This document shows, in pieces, positions 36,842-49,730 of a stretch of 64,000 bases of DNA. Where the stretch lies: the NCBI GenBank assembly GCA_024449915.1, contig JAMZAV010000891.1:186001-250000 (forward strand), in the 5' to 3' direction. Numbering within the stretch: the stretch's first letter is position 1; each line of letters begins with the position of its first letter. This DNA is from Sweltsa coloradensis (taxonomy: Eukaryota; Arthropoda; Insecta; Plecoptera; Chloroperlidae). Both the position numbers and the translations under genes were made by a program. Below the pieces are notes generated by a model. That model had not been told where the DNA came from, did not search any database, and worked only from the letters and a program-made list of their open reading frames with translations.

Positions 36842-39800
36842 CAGTGTGGGGTAAGTTCTTGTTGGATATTGGCTAAGTAAGATAGTGTAATAAATATGCA
36901 CAATGGTAATGTAACCTCATTTAAACTGAATGTGGTAGAAATACTAGCGCAAACTGTAGCCATGACGGAGACTGAATATAATACAGTCTCAAAATTGCTT
37001 GCGTTATTGTTCTAGCACATTTAATTGAATTTGAATATAAATGGGTAATTCCATTTTAAAATGGGATAATCGTATTGATTGTGGGCTAAAAGTAAAAAAC
37101 TTTATTTAACATTGGAATGTGGGTTTATTCAATTCAATATTATTAAAATTTAGTAAAATTTCAAACATATGTTTCCAAGATGATTTACAATATCAGCAAA
37201 ATGTCACCGATTGAATTAATACGATTGAATATAATATGGTGCCCTATTGCCTAGAGCTTTACATTTGATAGTTGCGCATTACGAGGCCTGGCAAACATTA
37301 ATTAACATCGGATACTCATTAGTATTGATCTTTCCGTGAACAGCCTTGTCATGTAATAATAATTAATAATACTCATATAAGGAGAAACTATAAACTGCGT
37401 TTAACAAAAATGAGATACTTAGTTTTGAACTTTATTCAATTAAATTTAATATTGTTATCTTTAGTAACACAATTTCAGCACTTTTTATTTGTGTTATAAT
37501 GTGCTCAAGGCTGTAAGATGCTTCTTTCCCATGCAAAATCCAATTAGTAAATAATTAATAATGGTGAGCAAAGTTATGTGCAGGCGTCTTGGCTAATAGA
37601 GAACTCGTTAAAAACTTTAAACTTGCTCTTCAAAGGTCTTTATTAAACAACTCGTGGAACGACGTTTATCAAAGGTAGGCCCTACCTGCGACGAGGCTGT
37701 GTTTATCAAAGGTAGGCCAACAGGTTTCATTTATACAGATCGACTAAGCGTTTCGAGATAATTATAAAGTTGGTAGATTTGCTAAATCTCTGTCAGTTTC
37801 CAAACGTTGGTGCTTGTCAAATAATAGGTTACAGAGTTTATTCACAATTCACCTGTTCAACCAATAAAATATACTGTCACCTTAACATAAGGCGTAATCT
37901 AGGAAGATGGGCAGAAGTCCCCTCGAAATACTGGTCAGCAAACGCAGTGGAATAAAACGTGTTAACCAAGAATAATGATAATCTTAAAGAGATCAATATT
38001 GCAATTTAGAATTTTAAAACTTTTTACAGCCGGGAAGGGTATTTAAAATCATTTATTCATAATGAGTTATTTTAGTTTTTGTTGAAAACTCGCAAAACTA
38101 TTTTGCTTTATTTGTCCTTGGGATTTAAACGGTGTACGGGAATTCGACCTCCTTTCTGTATCTGATTTGAACGTCAGATTTAAATTAAACGTCAAATTTT
38201 TTTACTTCTTGTTTAAAATATCGTTCGCTTTGTACAATGAATTTTAAAGTAACGTTTGAAAATGAAACAGAATATTATTACTAAACGTTGCTTTACTATT
38301 TGATAGGTTGTGAGCTACATTCATAGGCGAGGTCCTAGTGACTAATCGGAGCGAGATTAAATTAAATTAACAATTAAGGTCGCCTTTACTCCCTTGGGGT
38401 GCCAAGAAGAGATTTTTTTTTTTTCACCCACTTTCTGCACATGCGCGAGGGTGTTTAACAGGAACTTCTTCGGTTGGGGGGGGGGGGGGTCCAAAATAAA
38501 ATCGTCATGTTTTTAACAAAAATACTCCAAAATACACACCAAAAACCTTTAAAAATTCCCACTTTAAATATAAAGGACTTTTAACCGAAAAGCAGTAACG
38601 GACCCTACAGCGGAAGCTGGAAAACCCTTTTGGTCCCACGCGCATGTGCAAAAAGAGAGTGAAAATAGACCAGTGCAGTTCTTTAGACCAGCACTAACCT
38701 AACCTTGCGCTTGCCTCACATGGGGTGGTATTCTAGTACGTGTAAGTTCTGTAATTTAATTCCCCCGTGTTTGTTTAAAACTGCGCCCGGTCCGACGAGT
38801 GAGTGGAACGTGCCTGACGCCTGAGTGGTGAACTGAGCCGCGGGCTACGTAAATGTTGTCAATCGAATGAGGCTGTGTACGTGTGGGTGCGTGCTGCCTA
38901 GAGTCCGTCAGGGAGAAACTCTTAAAGAGGAAACTCGGCCACTTTACGAATTCGCGACCAAGTTCCATCACCGGCAGTTCAAGTAAATTGCGACAATTAA
39001 AGTTCTTTTTTTGTAAGTTTAAAACTCTTTTAAACGGGAAAAGGGAAAAGTTTTTGAAATTATACATAGTAATTTTGTGGCAAGCATCGTCAGTAATAGC
39101 TGAATAGAGGATAAAAGAAGGAATAAGAAATTTCAGGAATACCGGAGGAATTTAATGGGGCGATTTGGGGAGAGCGTGTGAAGTGTTTGAACATGTCAAA
39201 ATGATGTAGAGAACAAGATTGCTCGGAAGAAGTATGGAAGTGGAATGCGTGTAAGGAGGCCCAAGGCAGACTGCGAGAAAGACGGCAAGAGAGTGTCAGG
39301 AAAGATGCGTGGGACGGAGTTTGTGGAAGGGGAAGAAAGAAATGAACCTGCCTGTGTTTCATGCCGGACCAATGTACATTTTGAATACTGGGTCAATAGG
39401 AATAGATGTCGATATGCAATCAGAGCATTACTACAACATTTAATGTAATGTGTTATGGTTTTATGCATCTGTTATTAAATTCAATCTTGGTGATTGACAT
39501 TGGATGGCCACGGGGTACAGCGTTATAACCAGTAAAAAGTAAATGTTTAAATAAATACAATTATAAATGCAACAACAACAAAGTGATATGAATTGTTAAA
39601 AACTTTGTTGTAAAGAAGGTGGTACAATTATGACGATGGAATGCTTTAAACTTGCTACGATTGTTTTAGAATAATGGAAAACACATTAAACAAGTGAATA
39701 CTCCTTGAAAATTCCACTAACTGATATAATTATTACATAATTGTGTGTTGTTCACTGTATTCAAGGAAGTCAAGTCTTACATCTAGAAATGAGGTTCGCG

Positions 39801-40175
39801 GGACTGACACTATTGCGAACTAGTCGGATACACCGCGCAAGTTCTAGAAACTTAATTAATTTTCTAACTATCACAGTTTTCTTTCTTCCGTTGATTACAT
39901 TTTAAAGCAATTCCATCCAAACCAAAGAAACTAAGAAATACGTTAAGAGTAATCAGAAGTAGCTCAAGGGTGCGTCATGTTGTGTTGAAAGCAGCTATAC
40001 CAACATTCAGGTCAAATGTGGCTACTGCAGCTGGGTAGGTTGGCTTGACTGACTAGGTGACCGCACTATTCCCTTGCATACATAACATAAGCACCACCTG
40101 TCTGTCCGTCCGTCTGTGCGTGAGTCACGTCTCACGATAATATCCGGTCACGACTTCAGATTGACATAAGTCTTT
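36842..40175. other. Non-coding stretch, nothing recognised
   Basis: No supported genes. GTTTATCAAAGGTAGGCC occurs twice (37664, 37701). A run of 14 G at 38476-38489. The paired reading frames at 39090-39468 show no family resemblance. The GACGGAC-rich block at 40090-40140 is repeat debris (see 45440). Confidence 0.5.
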
Positions 40176-40240
40176 GTATTTATTTATTGGTTCACTCAAA
40201 TACAGCATTGCTGCCATGTTACATTCAGACAGACTGAAAT
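40176..40240 (-). mobile_element. LINE/SINE 3' tail fragment
   Basis: On the minus strand AACATGGCAGCAATGCTGTA and CCAATAAATAAATAC, a diverged relative of the 3' tails at 35690 and 48935. Confidence 0.4.
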
Positions 40241-40864
40241 AAATTTAAAAGCATATAAAAACATAATATTATATAGCAAATCCAAAGATATAAATTCAAA
40301 ATATCATAATTGACCGCCAAGGGGGTTTCACATACACTTCTGTCATCAAGTAAAATTCATTTATCCCTATAGTTTCTTCCATCTGTAGTTTCTAATAGCT
40401 CTCCTCTTGATATTTCTTTATGTCCTTTCATTCGTGTCCACTTCTTTGACATATGTTGGTACTGCCCTCCAACAATTGGATGATATAGAAAGTGTTTGGT
40501 GACTCTGGGAGTAAGGGGGGAGTAACTAGCTCCACAGAACGTTTGGAAAAGTATGACCCGGCGCCTGCACCATCTCTTGAATGCGGGAACAAAAGACGAA
40601 CCTTCGTCAAGTGGTAAGCTTACCCGGCCACCACAAAAGATTTGCCATTTGAGAATTATTTATGTTTTGTAATCTTCTTCGCCGACTGTTGATTAAGTAT
40701 AGCTACTCCCCGGCCTGTTATTCGTAATTTTTTAACGAAATACTTTGCGCCCTGTTTTATTTTGATTCTGCTGTTTAATTTACAACTGGGGGGGGGGGGG
40801 TGTAAGAAATTGACTGCTAATGCACTCACTAAGTCAAGTCGTCCAGTGCACACTAGGCCTATAA

Positions 40865-41585
40865 ACTATAAGTAGAGATGTGCAAAAATGTTTTTAAAGG
40901 TTGAAAATTCGCGTCTTAAAAATAAAAATTCGAGATTTGTCGTTTTTTCCAAAAAAAAAATTGATAATGCAAACAAAAAAACAAATAATGCCTAGATTTA
41001 AATTATCAGCATCACAAATTCCATGACAATTTATGATTATAATTTAAAAGAAAAACAAGCAAAATAGAGTGAGAATCAGTTAAAAGTTTAAGATCAATTT
41101 TAGCCTTCAGTTTTCAAAGTTTCTGACAGTTTTTACCAACTTTTTAATTTCGACTACCCGGCACCTCCACCAAAATTACAAAATTATGCATTTTTTGTGG
41201 ATGTCAATATTTTGAAATGAATTATTTTGAACATATTCGCACACAAACGATTTTTACGACCTCACAAACGCGTTTTATGACCTGGTACCTCCACCATATG
41301 TACCAGCCAGGATTTATTTAATTTCGAATACCTACCCGGGCACCTCCACCAAAATTAAAAAAAAAACTTTTTGAAATTTCGTGCGTTACTTCGCGTTTTT
41401 ATACATAATTGCTAATTTTGCACTAGTTCGCGGTATCCACTAAACTATCGCGAATTGGAAATTGGGTACATTCAATCACAATTCAGGTAAAACACCTGTA
41501 AACTGAATTTGAAGGGATTTTTGCAAATTTAAAAAAAAGATCGCGAATTTCTTTCTCACTATTTTTGCACATCTCTTACTATAAG
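40865..41585. mobile_element. hAT-type non-autonomous element with 8-bp target duplication
   Basis: Element 40873-41577: left end TAGAGATGTGCAAAAATG, right end ATTTTTGCACATCTCTT, inverted copies apart from the outermost base. It is flanked by ACTATAAG at 40865-40872 and 41578-41585, an 8-bp target duplication, the size typical of hAT transposons. No transposase. The interior carries three copies of a motif, (A)CCCGGCACCTCCACCAAAAT or close variants, at about 41157, 41283 and 41334. Confidence 0.8.
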
Positions 41586-41989
41586 TATTGAAGCAACACG
41601 TGTGTCAAAGAGAAAGAGATGCTTGAAACAAGCAACAGCAAGTGCTTACATAATATAACCTTCCTTTGTCACTACGGACACTCTTGAAAGATGTACAAAA
41701 ACATTGTAAATTTATAACCACTTGTGCACCTGGACCCTTATTCTCGAATATAAAGTGAGTTTTCTCACCATGTGAAAGGGGCGTGGCTTTTGACTTCACT
41801 CACTTCTCAACTCGTTTCGGCCAGTTGCTATTCTCGAATCTCAATCTTACATGTTTTCCTTGTGAACTCGCTCACTCACTTTCACATTTGAAATACCATG
41901 CGAGACCGGCCTCGGCGTCTCTTTCACGAGGTTTGACAGTTCAATTAAAATGACGGTCGCTTTGCATTTATTACTTGTAATAGAAGAAG

Positions 41990-42020
41990 AAGCCCTCTAC
42001 GAGGACGTGGGTTCGAATCC
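41990..42020 (+). mobile_element. tRNA-derived SINE head fragment
   Basis: CTCTACGAGGACGTGGGTTC and the following GAATCC match the head of the SINE at 52934-53163 (minus strand). What follows does not match its body. Confidence 0.4.
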
Positions 42021-44499
42021 CTCATAAGTCAATTTGTCACTGGTGCTGACATCCCGCAGAGCCCAACTTCCCACGAATCAAGGTTTAGGTCTACTCGATG
42101 CCTTCACTCGACAATGGAGACCGACGCCGACCCTTGAAGCCTATATTGTAGCGAGAGTGGAGAACGCCGCACTGACCACAGAGGCCTGGCTCCCATTAGC
42201 GAGCCTAGCACCTACACCTAGCACCCTTCAGTCTGTAACTACCTATACTATACACGGGGTAATATCTGGTTTCCATGGTGATATGATGGACACACTAAAA
42301 AGTTAATATTATTTTAGTCACATCATCCCAGCATCGTTCTAAAAATTATCGTCGTTCAAAATGGAAATGGATTAAATTTCTACCAGCAAAAATTGCGAAT
42401 TGCTGCATACCTCGAAGTTCTTAGCTGTGATCGACCAACTACCGTCCTGTTGATGCGAGGTATTCCGACACCCTAACAACTTTCCGACCCTGAGGGCTAC
42501 GAGTCAGTCGCGTGAACAAGCTTGATAACAAGGCTTACTCGTATTACTACTATACTTACTACGGACGCACACTGAACTTTGTACAATGTAGCATGTTATG
42601 TATTTCACTGATATAATAGTAACATGTACTGTAGTTAATGTTTCTACGGCCAGTTAAAGCTAATAAATTTTATCTTATATAGGCCTGATAATTTTATTTT
42701 AAAATTAATTTTATATTTAAATTTTGATATGCATTCAATTAATGAATATTATTTTCATTGTAATACATACCATTTTAATATTTTATCAGTTTTGATAAGG
42801 TAAGTGCACCGTCAGCCAGTTACTGTGTTGTTGAATACTTTCTGCAACACCCTATAGTTTCAACTGCTGTGAGTACTGCCACAGTAGCAGTTTCCCCGTT
42901 GGGGGGGGGGGGGGAACTTCTTTATCGACTCTGGTGGTCAGGTACGCAACGGTTCTTCTTCCACTGCCTTCTAGACGCTACTCGTGGAACGAAGAGCCTC
43001 GAGAAGCATCTAGATCTAGGAGGCAGTGCTTCTTACTAACTCCGCCTTCATAAAACAAAACCTTCTAATCCAGTGAACAACTAAATATAAACATGTTTTA
43101 TTCAAGCTTGTAGCTGACTTAAGCTCTTGCATCCTACTCTTGTTTCACTCAGTCTCATCGACTCTCACTGTGATAGAACGAAGAAAGAAAGGACAATATT
43201 GCTAGTCCGCCTGAGCCGATGACGAGACTTCCTCGTTAATTGCTCCGGACTGAATAATTAATTAGTGCATTTGAAACAATGAGACGTTAAGCCCTCGTTC
43301 AGTAATCTTCTTCGTGTCTTCATTGAAGAGTGCCCGGCTCTCTTGTTGATTAAGAGATTACGTGTTTAGCTTGGCACACACGAGATTCTCATCTTATTTC
43401 CACCCCCAGCTAACATGAACAATAGAACTCCCAAGTGTGCACAGATATGTATTAGTAATGTACATATTTAATTACCATTTGAAATTCAACACTAAACACA
43501 ATATGGTTAAAACCATGATAATATTGAACAATTTAATATAATAGATTAGTTAGTGTATTTTAATTAATTGGAAATATAGGTGTATACAGATGTAATTAAC
43601 GTGCAAACGATAGATAACCTATAAATCCAATAAGTTATAGCGATGAACACACTTTTTAGGGCCGAAGAAATGTATTTATTATTAGTCGAAAGTTGTATTT
43701 AATTATGACAATAAACTTCACGTACTTTTCCTTGTCGAGCCAGTGTATAATATACGATGCCATTAAAATTAAAACCAATCAAGGATTAGTAAATATAACC
43801 CAATGCATGTTTCACATCAAGAGACAAAGCATCTCACAGATAAATTGACTGAGGGAAATTCTATAACTATATTATCCGAATTCTTTTCCAGGATCCCTGT
43901 GGCGACATTCGAACCCGCCACTTACAGAATAAGAAGTAGAGCTACATGGCAGGCGTAATGATGTGTGACGTGTATACAAACCTGGAAGATATTAAAACTG
44001 GAAATTCTAATGCATGAACAGAAACACTATAAAAATAATACATTTGCGTTTTTAATATTTTCGTTCTAGCCTTTGCAGCTTTGCTTTTCATTTTAAAAGA
44101 AAGAAATTGACAATGAATTCTTGTGATGGCCTTGAGATACATTCCTGTCAAGGTCGTCAGTGTCTAGGTTAGAAATGTTTAATTAGAATACTACAGACAT
44201 TCGTAACTGTGCGTATCCTCGTGTAACATTCTTGCCACGGTTGTGCTCTAACAGAGCATGTTTGTCTAGCCGTGCGTCCCGAGACTTGCGTCCGAGGAGG
44301 AAGTGAGATGTAGCGACTGATGTTATGACACAGCGCACGCAATCATAACATCGAGACACGCGAAATAACAAAGCTTTTTTGGTAGTATACGGTAATTTCC
44401 ATGTTCTATAACATTTATAATATAAACAAATAAAACACGTACACGGGAATAGTCGAAATCGAATAAGAACACACAATTATTGAAATCTTACCCTGTTTA
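42021..44499. other. Non-coding stretch, little recognised
   Basis: A 90-residue plus-strand reading frame at 42034-42306 has no recognisable domain. A run of 14 G at 42901-42914. At 43888-43955 a reverse tRNA-like stretch (B-box-like GGGTTCGAATGTC on the minus strand) may be a further SINE head, unconfirmed. Confidence 0.45.
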
Positions 44500-44668
44500 G
44501 AAATTTTTGGAGGAACCTTGGACACAAAAATTACCTAAAGTGCTATCCACGCCCTCCCCCCCCCTTGACCCCCCTGGTCACCTAAAACATTCTCAATCAT
44601 CCTTGTTGCAAGGACATACAGAAAATCAGTTATATGACTGAGTGGGTAGACTCTAAATACGAATTTAT
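44500..44668 (+). repeat. Composite repeat debris ending in a SINE A tail
   Basis: 44560-44620 resembles the block at 22690-22750 (GGTCACC, AAAACATT, ATCCTTGTTG), and 44627-44660 (AAAATCAGTTATATGACTGA, AGACTCTAAATA) is the 3' tail of SINE family A. The Helentron-like copy 4 begins 9 bases later. Confidence 0.5.
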
Positions 44669-45421
44669 TGGAAGAGCGTAGCGAAGACTTCAATTTCACT
44701 TCGTTTTTTTTCACTTACCTTATCCCAAGAAAAATAGCTCGGGTGTTTTGTTATTGTTAGTTTTTTTGGCTGTTTGTTCGCATTCTACCGGGCAAACGGC
44801 AAATGCGCGATCTTGATGAAAATTCAAGGGGACCTTTGAAATCTCTGAACTTAGACCTGCCACGTTTTTGGGTATAATCGATTAAATATTTTTTTTGGAT
44901 TATCCTACTTTTACGACTTTTTCAATTTTTAATGAGACTGATATGTTCGTGATATTTGGCAAACGGCTACTCTGATATTGATGAAACTTTATGGGAATGT
45001 TTAAAATCACTGAAATTATATATTATTATGCTATGATTTTAGAGACATTTGAAAAAATATTTCTTATACAAATCGTACTTTTAGGATTTTTCCACGGTTT
45101 TTAATACAATATTTTCGTGAAATTTGGGCCGATTCTGACCAGACGGGTCGGGCTACATCGTTCATATTTTACATTGACATAAAGATTATGGTGATGTCGT
45201 GTTCTTGAAAGAAAAAGTTGAAAAAGTTGGTCAAAATTCAAAGAAATAAAGGTTTTAATGTAAACCTTTTACAGGTGTATAATTAACAAGTAATATCAAG
45301 TACCTAACTAAAAATAATAATAATGAGATTCCACTTGAAAACGTTATCATTGGACAGAAATATTCCAAAAAAAAGCTTATCCATCAACGCGACTGGAAAA
45401 AGCGTTCGCGAAGCGGCCTAG
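44669..45421 (+). mobile_element. Helentron-like non-autonomous element, long family copy 4
   Basis: Starts TGGAAGAGCGTAGCG, has the internal block GGGCAAACGGC and GTTTTTGGGTATAATCG, and ends CTTATCCATCAACGC...GCGTTCGCGAAGCGGCCTAG; T flanks at 44668 and 45422. More diverged than copies 1-3; its 3' end is closest to copy 5. Confidence 0.7.
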
Positions 45422-45439
45422 TTTCTTTATTTAAACCTT

Positions 45440-45515
45440 ATGTGGATCAGTGGTCGTGTTCGGTTTTTATCGTGAGACTTGACTCACGCGCCGACAGACG
45501 AACGGACAGACAGAC
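45440..45515 (+). repeat. Dispersed block with CGTGAGACTTGACTCACGCG and GACGGAC repeats
   Basis: The same order (GTGTTCGG, ATCGTGAGAC, GACTCACGCG, CAGACGGACGGACAG) is seen at 22765-22815 on this strand and, inverted, at 40090-40140. Family unknown. Confidence 0.5.
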
Positions 45516-46919
45516 TTACAGAAGTGATGCAAGTTGTTAGATTTGCGCCCAGGTGTGTTATAATATATTTGAATTTCTTCTTTTAAAATCTAGAAGCTAG
45601 ATTTATGAGTAAAAATAAAACGTTTACTTTTGAAGAAAATTTCAGTTGCTTATTTTATTGTTTCTCCGTAGATAACCAAGGCAACGACACGGCTAAGATG
45701 ATTTAATGCTTTAGTCGCATCGTCTCGTTCCCGAATATCTAACAATTTCTAAAGTTGAAACTTTATTTGATAACGCGATCTGTTCAGTTGGGGTCGGTGG
45801 CTGTAACGGGGGGGGACACAAGGGCAGGGGGGGAGGTATTCTCTGCCTCTATAGCTGGAAACAAGGCCACGACGCAAGACGCAGAGGCTAAGACCACATC
45901 GCGCTTCACTGGTCGTCATGAGTCTCCAGGAATCGAGAAGAAAAAGATTTAGTCGAGAATATAGAAAATATATTGGGAATTCACAACAAAAAATAATCAT
46001 AGCTTATTTCTCTTGGTTTTGTATACACTTCACTGTGAACCAATAATGTGGTGTGGTTATGCCAGGGAGGAGGGCATAAAGAATAGTTTAGATGACTTCC
46101 GCCAGGTTTCACGAAGAACGCTCGTCATCTACATAGAACCGGCACCTCCACCAAATATGTTAGTATGTAGGAACAGACATTGAGTGACCTAGGCTATCTG
46201 ATCAGATTATTGTGTCCAGTAAACAAATTATATTGCTTTATACACATTTGAAGTTAAACCAGGAATAACTGGAACTATGTAACTGATAATACTGAATACA
46301 ATCAGTTCCGGAATAATTTAAATATTATTAATTCCATATGAGGGAGAGTTTCCGATCAACATAATCCAGAAAATGTTCCTAACGTTGCTGGAACAGACGG
46401 AGGAGAAACGAAAACGAACGGGTTTCTTCTGTCAACGACCATTCAAAATTGAATTACGCATATTTTATTTCGAAAATCTATGACATTGCCTTTTCGAAAA
46501 ACCTTCTGTGCTGTACGTGCAATGCATGGAAGTATTCGTTTGCTTAGAAAGCAGCCACCTCAAGATTCAAAGATTATCTTGAAATTGATTTCGGTTATAT
46601 TTCCCAGTCAGTAAGCAAACATTCTTGTGGAAGGTGTCTGGAATAGTTGAGTGAGAGAAGATAGGTAGGTCGCAATGAAACACGTAGATTGCTGGCTTAT
46701 ATGAATAAAGCCAGTGGATGCAAATCACTACATGATGAAGTGTTAAGTCGGAAAGGAGCAGCTTGGAAATGTGGAGAGAAAATGTCATCTGATTAGCAGA
46801 TTTTAAATTCTACAAAACACACGCAGATATTAGATATCTATGACTAGAGATTCGAAATGATGATCATATAGTTTATATACTGAGTAACAAACGTGACACA
46901 ATGAAAGTGGCGGCTCATG
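45516..46919. other. Non-coding stretch, nothing recognised
   Basis: Overlapping reading frames at 45749-46000 on both strands have no recognisable domain. A CCGGCACCTCCACCAAAT motif lies at 46139-46156. Confidence 0.5.
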
Positions 46920-47045
46920 CACAATTTATGAGATTTTGATTAGGGGCCACGAGGTCGAATCCGGCTGCCGGCAATCCTAGCTGAGAGTTTTTCAAGGTTT
47001 TCTTCAGCCATTGAGGCTAAGTCATCTGAAACATCCCTAAAATAT
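46920..47045 (+). mobile_element. tRNA-derived SINE, family B, partial and diverged
   Basis: CACGAGGTCGAATCCGG, then GCCGGCAATCCTAGCTGAG, CAAGGTTTTCTTCAG as in the copy at 24275. Confidence 0.5.
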
Positions 47046-47129
47046 TCCCTTCACAAATGTAACACCTTATCAACCTATAGTATAGTCACTCAGGGGGAAA
47101 TTATGTGTACCCTTCAGCAGGCATAACGA

Positions 47130-47570
47130 AGGTTCAGGTTTGGAGAGGAACGCGTTCCTTTTTCAGGAAGAAAGCGTTCCTTTTCTTAGATCAGGAACTT
47201 GTAACGTCAAAGTTAATATTTCGTGGAGACTTGGAATGAATTTACAGTCCTTTATAAATTACTTTCGCAGTCGTAATCCCGTCGAATTCCAGTACCTGAT
47301 ATCGTAAACTGCAGTATGAAAAATATCAATGGGACATCTTGTGTTTTCGAAAATGGCGCCACCCTCGTCAGATGGCCTGGGACTCACTTTTATAAATAAA
47401 AGTAATGATTAATTAACTCCTATCACATTGATTATTTTTTTAATCAGTGATGCCATAAGGAACAAAGTTTCTTTTGAGGAACGAGGAACGTCTCAGTTAA
47501 TTTTTAAAGTAACTTAACTTTTCATTCCTTTTTTGGAGGAACGTGACCGAGACTTGGTATGTGATGCTTA
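47130..47570. mobile_element. Possible hAT-type non-autonomous remnants
   Basis: Two blocks rich in GGAACG/CGTTCC (47138-47195 and 47450-47545); the second begins CAGTGATGCCATAAGGAAC, a hAT-like end. No matching partner end or target duplication seen. Confidence 0.3.
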
Positions 47571-48612
47571 AATATAACTGCAAAGCTAAGACAATGCAGG
47601 TGTGTTTTCCACATATTTGTTTTTACCCGCACTGACACTTTCCTCTACCGATCACACACGCGGTGCACGCTTTTACTTTCAATAATCTCGACTCGCCCGT
47701 TTAGCCAGGGCTTTTGCGGTTGTCATAGATCTTTACCCACATAACAACTCTCTCTCCCGAGTCTAATGCGTTGTGGAAACACACGATATGAGTTTAAACT
47801 ATTAAGTTTTAAAGTAACGCGGGACTTACCGGGTTTCAGTTCCGGTTTACGTCGGCGAATGAAAGGGCTTTCATTGCTGCGTGGCGCGGCGGTATGCAAA
47901 TACTCGCGTTGAGATGAGACGTTCTACCTCCCACTTAGGAAGCCGAGGAAGTCGCGACGTTCAACCTAGAATGCAAATAAAGAGGAAGTCACTCTAAGTG
48001 TACTTTTAGAAAGATCACATAATCACGCTGGTATATTAATCTAACTTCTTGTCAGTGTTAATATTTAACCTGTAACTTCCCAGCTTGTCAAGTCGTGAGC
48101 TTGTTCACCGGTATTCACATATTTTAGGGATGTCTAAGAAATCGCCATGTTCTTCTCCAACCCGTGTTTTAATGTTAAAAAATATATACCTAATTAAAAA
48201 ATTAGTGCTAGAAATTGAAACCCAGCGCTATAAAAACATCAAATTATTGTTTAATGTCTCGAAAGTTTTATAATCGGGATAACGGTAAATTGCATCGTAT
48301 AAACAATAATTTTAAACTGCTGCAACTATAATAAAATAATACAGCACAGTATTAAACGTAGTTATGGTTGTGTTTCTGTGATATTAACGTTCAACTGTTT
48401 TTCTCGGGTTTACGAACGGGTCATACTTCAAAATGGGGGTTTTCGCAATATCGTGTTTGTTACGAATTTTTCCATTTGGAGTTATACACGATGATGGAAC
48501 ATACTGGTTACGGAAACACTCGTAGCAAGTACCTGATAAATAATAAATATCTGATGATAAAAAGAAATATGGAGCCGTTGTACACGTTGGTCCAGAGCCA
48601 AGGTTATATTAT
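47571..48612. other. Non-coding stretch, nothing recognised
   Basis: A GC-richer patch at 47820-47960 has no coding signal. Nothing else supported. Confidence 0.5.
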
Positions 48613-48670
48613 ACATATTATACATACATACATACATACATACAAACATACATATTATTATACATACATG
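48613..48670. repeat. (CATA)n microsatellite
   Basis: Interrupted ACAT repeats directly preceding the Gypsy pol fragment. Confidence 0.85.
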
Positions 48671-48672
48671 TC

Positions 48673-48876
48673 CAAACTCAAGATGGAACGATAAGGAGAA
48701 ACCGAGCACATGTAGCTCCTGCTCCGATCCAAGAGTTACTCCCACCATCTTCAGGCAGAGAATCAACAACTTCAGCCTCTCCACCAACAGAGAATCCAGT
48801 ACAATCAAATGCCAGACCAGAGTCCTCTACACGATCAGGCAGACTTATACGTCCGCCAAAAAGACTGAATCTTTAA
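48673..48876 (+). pseudogene. C-terminal remnant of a Ty3/Gypsy-type pol (integrase tail)
   Basis: An open stretch of 67 codons and a TAA begins with TQDGTIRRNRAHVA and ends TRSGRLIRPPKRLNL. The 'DG...RRNR.H' block and a Ser/Thr/Pro-rich linker closing with 'RSGR..RPP.RL' are typical of the extreme C-terminus of Gypsy-type pol polyproteins. It has no start codon: the upstream part is replaced by the CATA microsatellite, so only the tail remains. No LTR or polypurine tract could be identified downstream before the LINE tail at 48935. Family placement rests on these motifs only; a BEL-type or other retroelement pol tail is the alternative. Confidence 0.6.
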
Positions 48877-48934
48877 AATATTGTTCTCCATAGTCTATAA
48901 TACCTCAATGTACCAGGTATTTTTATATTATTAT

Positions 48935-49651
48935 TTATTTATTTATTCATATAAGAGTCTATACAGCACAAGTACCATTTTACGTAGACAATCCTAATAA
49001 ATATATAAATAAAGTAAAAACTAAAATTACATTAATATACTAACAAATTAACAAATAATTATATGGTGATGAACAATAAACAAATATATCAAAATTATAA
49101 GTGCAACAAAACTTAAGAGTAAATAATGTTTAAAAAATAAAAATATTGTTATAGAAAAGAGGGGGAAATGCTAATGACCTTCAACTGCAGTCCTATCACG
49201 GATTGATTTTTTAAAAGAATTTAAATCAGAGAATATGTCGAACTTTGGTAAAAAATTAGGTAAATTATTATAAAATGAAGGTAAACGAAAGGTGATAGAT
49301 CTACGGGTAATAGAAAGTCTAGGTCTAGCTACATGGAAAAGGTGCGTAAGCCTAGTAAAGCGGGATGGAACATGGAGTGGAAACATGGAGACAAGACTGG
49401 TGGACCGGAAAACACCATTGATGATACGGTGCAAAAAAGACATGTCATAGCGTTTTCTTCGAGTGGCTAGATCTGTCATGAAAAGTTCACTCATAATTTT
49501 TTGTCGTGACTAGGCATTAAAAGCTGGGACACGATGACGAACAATTGCACAGAAAAATGAAAGAACTGAATGATGAATGAATGAATGAAAGAATTGTAAG
49601 AGAAGCCATTTTGGCTTAAATTCGCCTTTTTCTTCAAGAGAAATAAAGACA

Positions 49652-49730
<79 letters not shown>

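Noticed and set aside
42034..42306. A 90-residue plus-strand gene
   Set aside because: No recognisable domain, no splice or poly(A) context, and it begins directly after a SINE head fragment.
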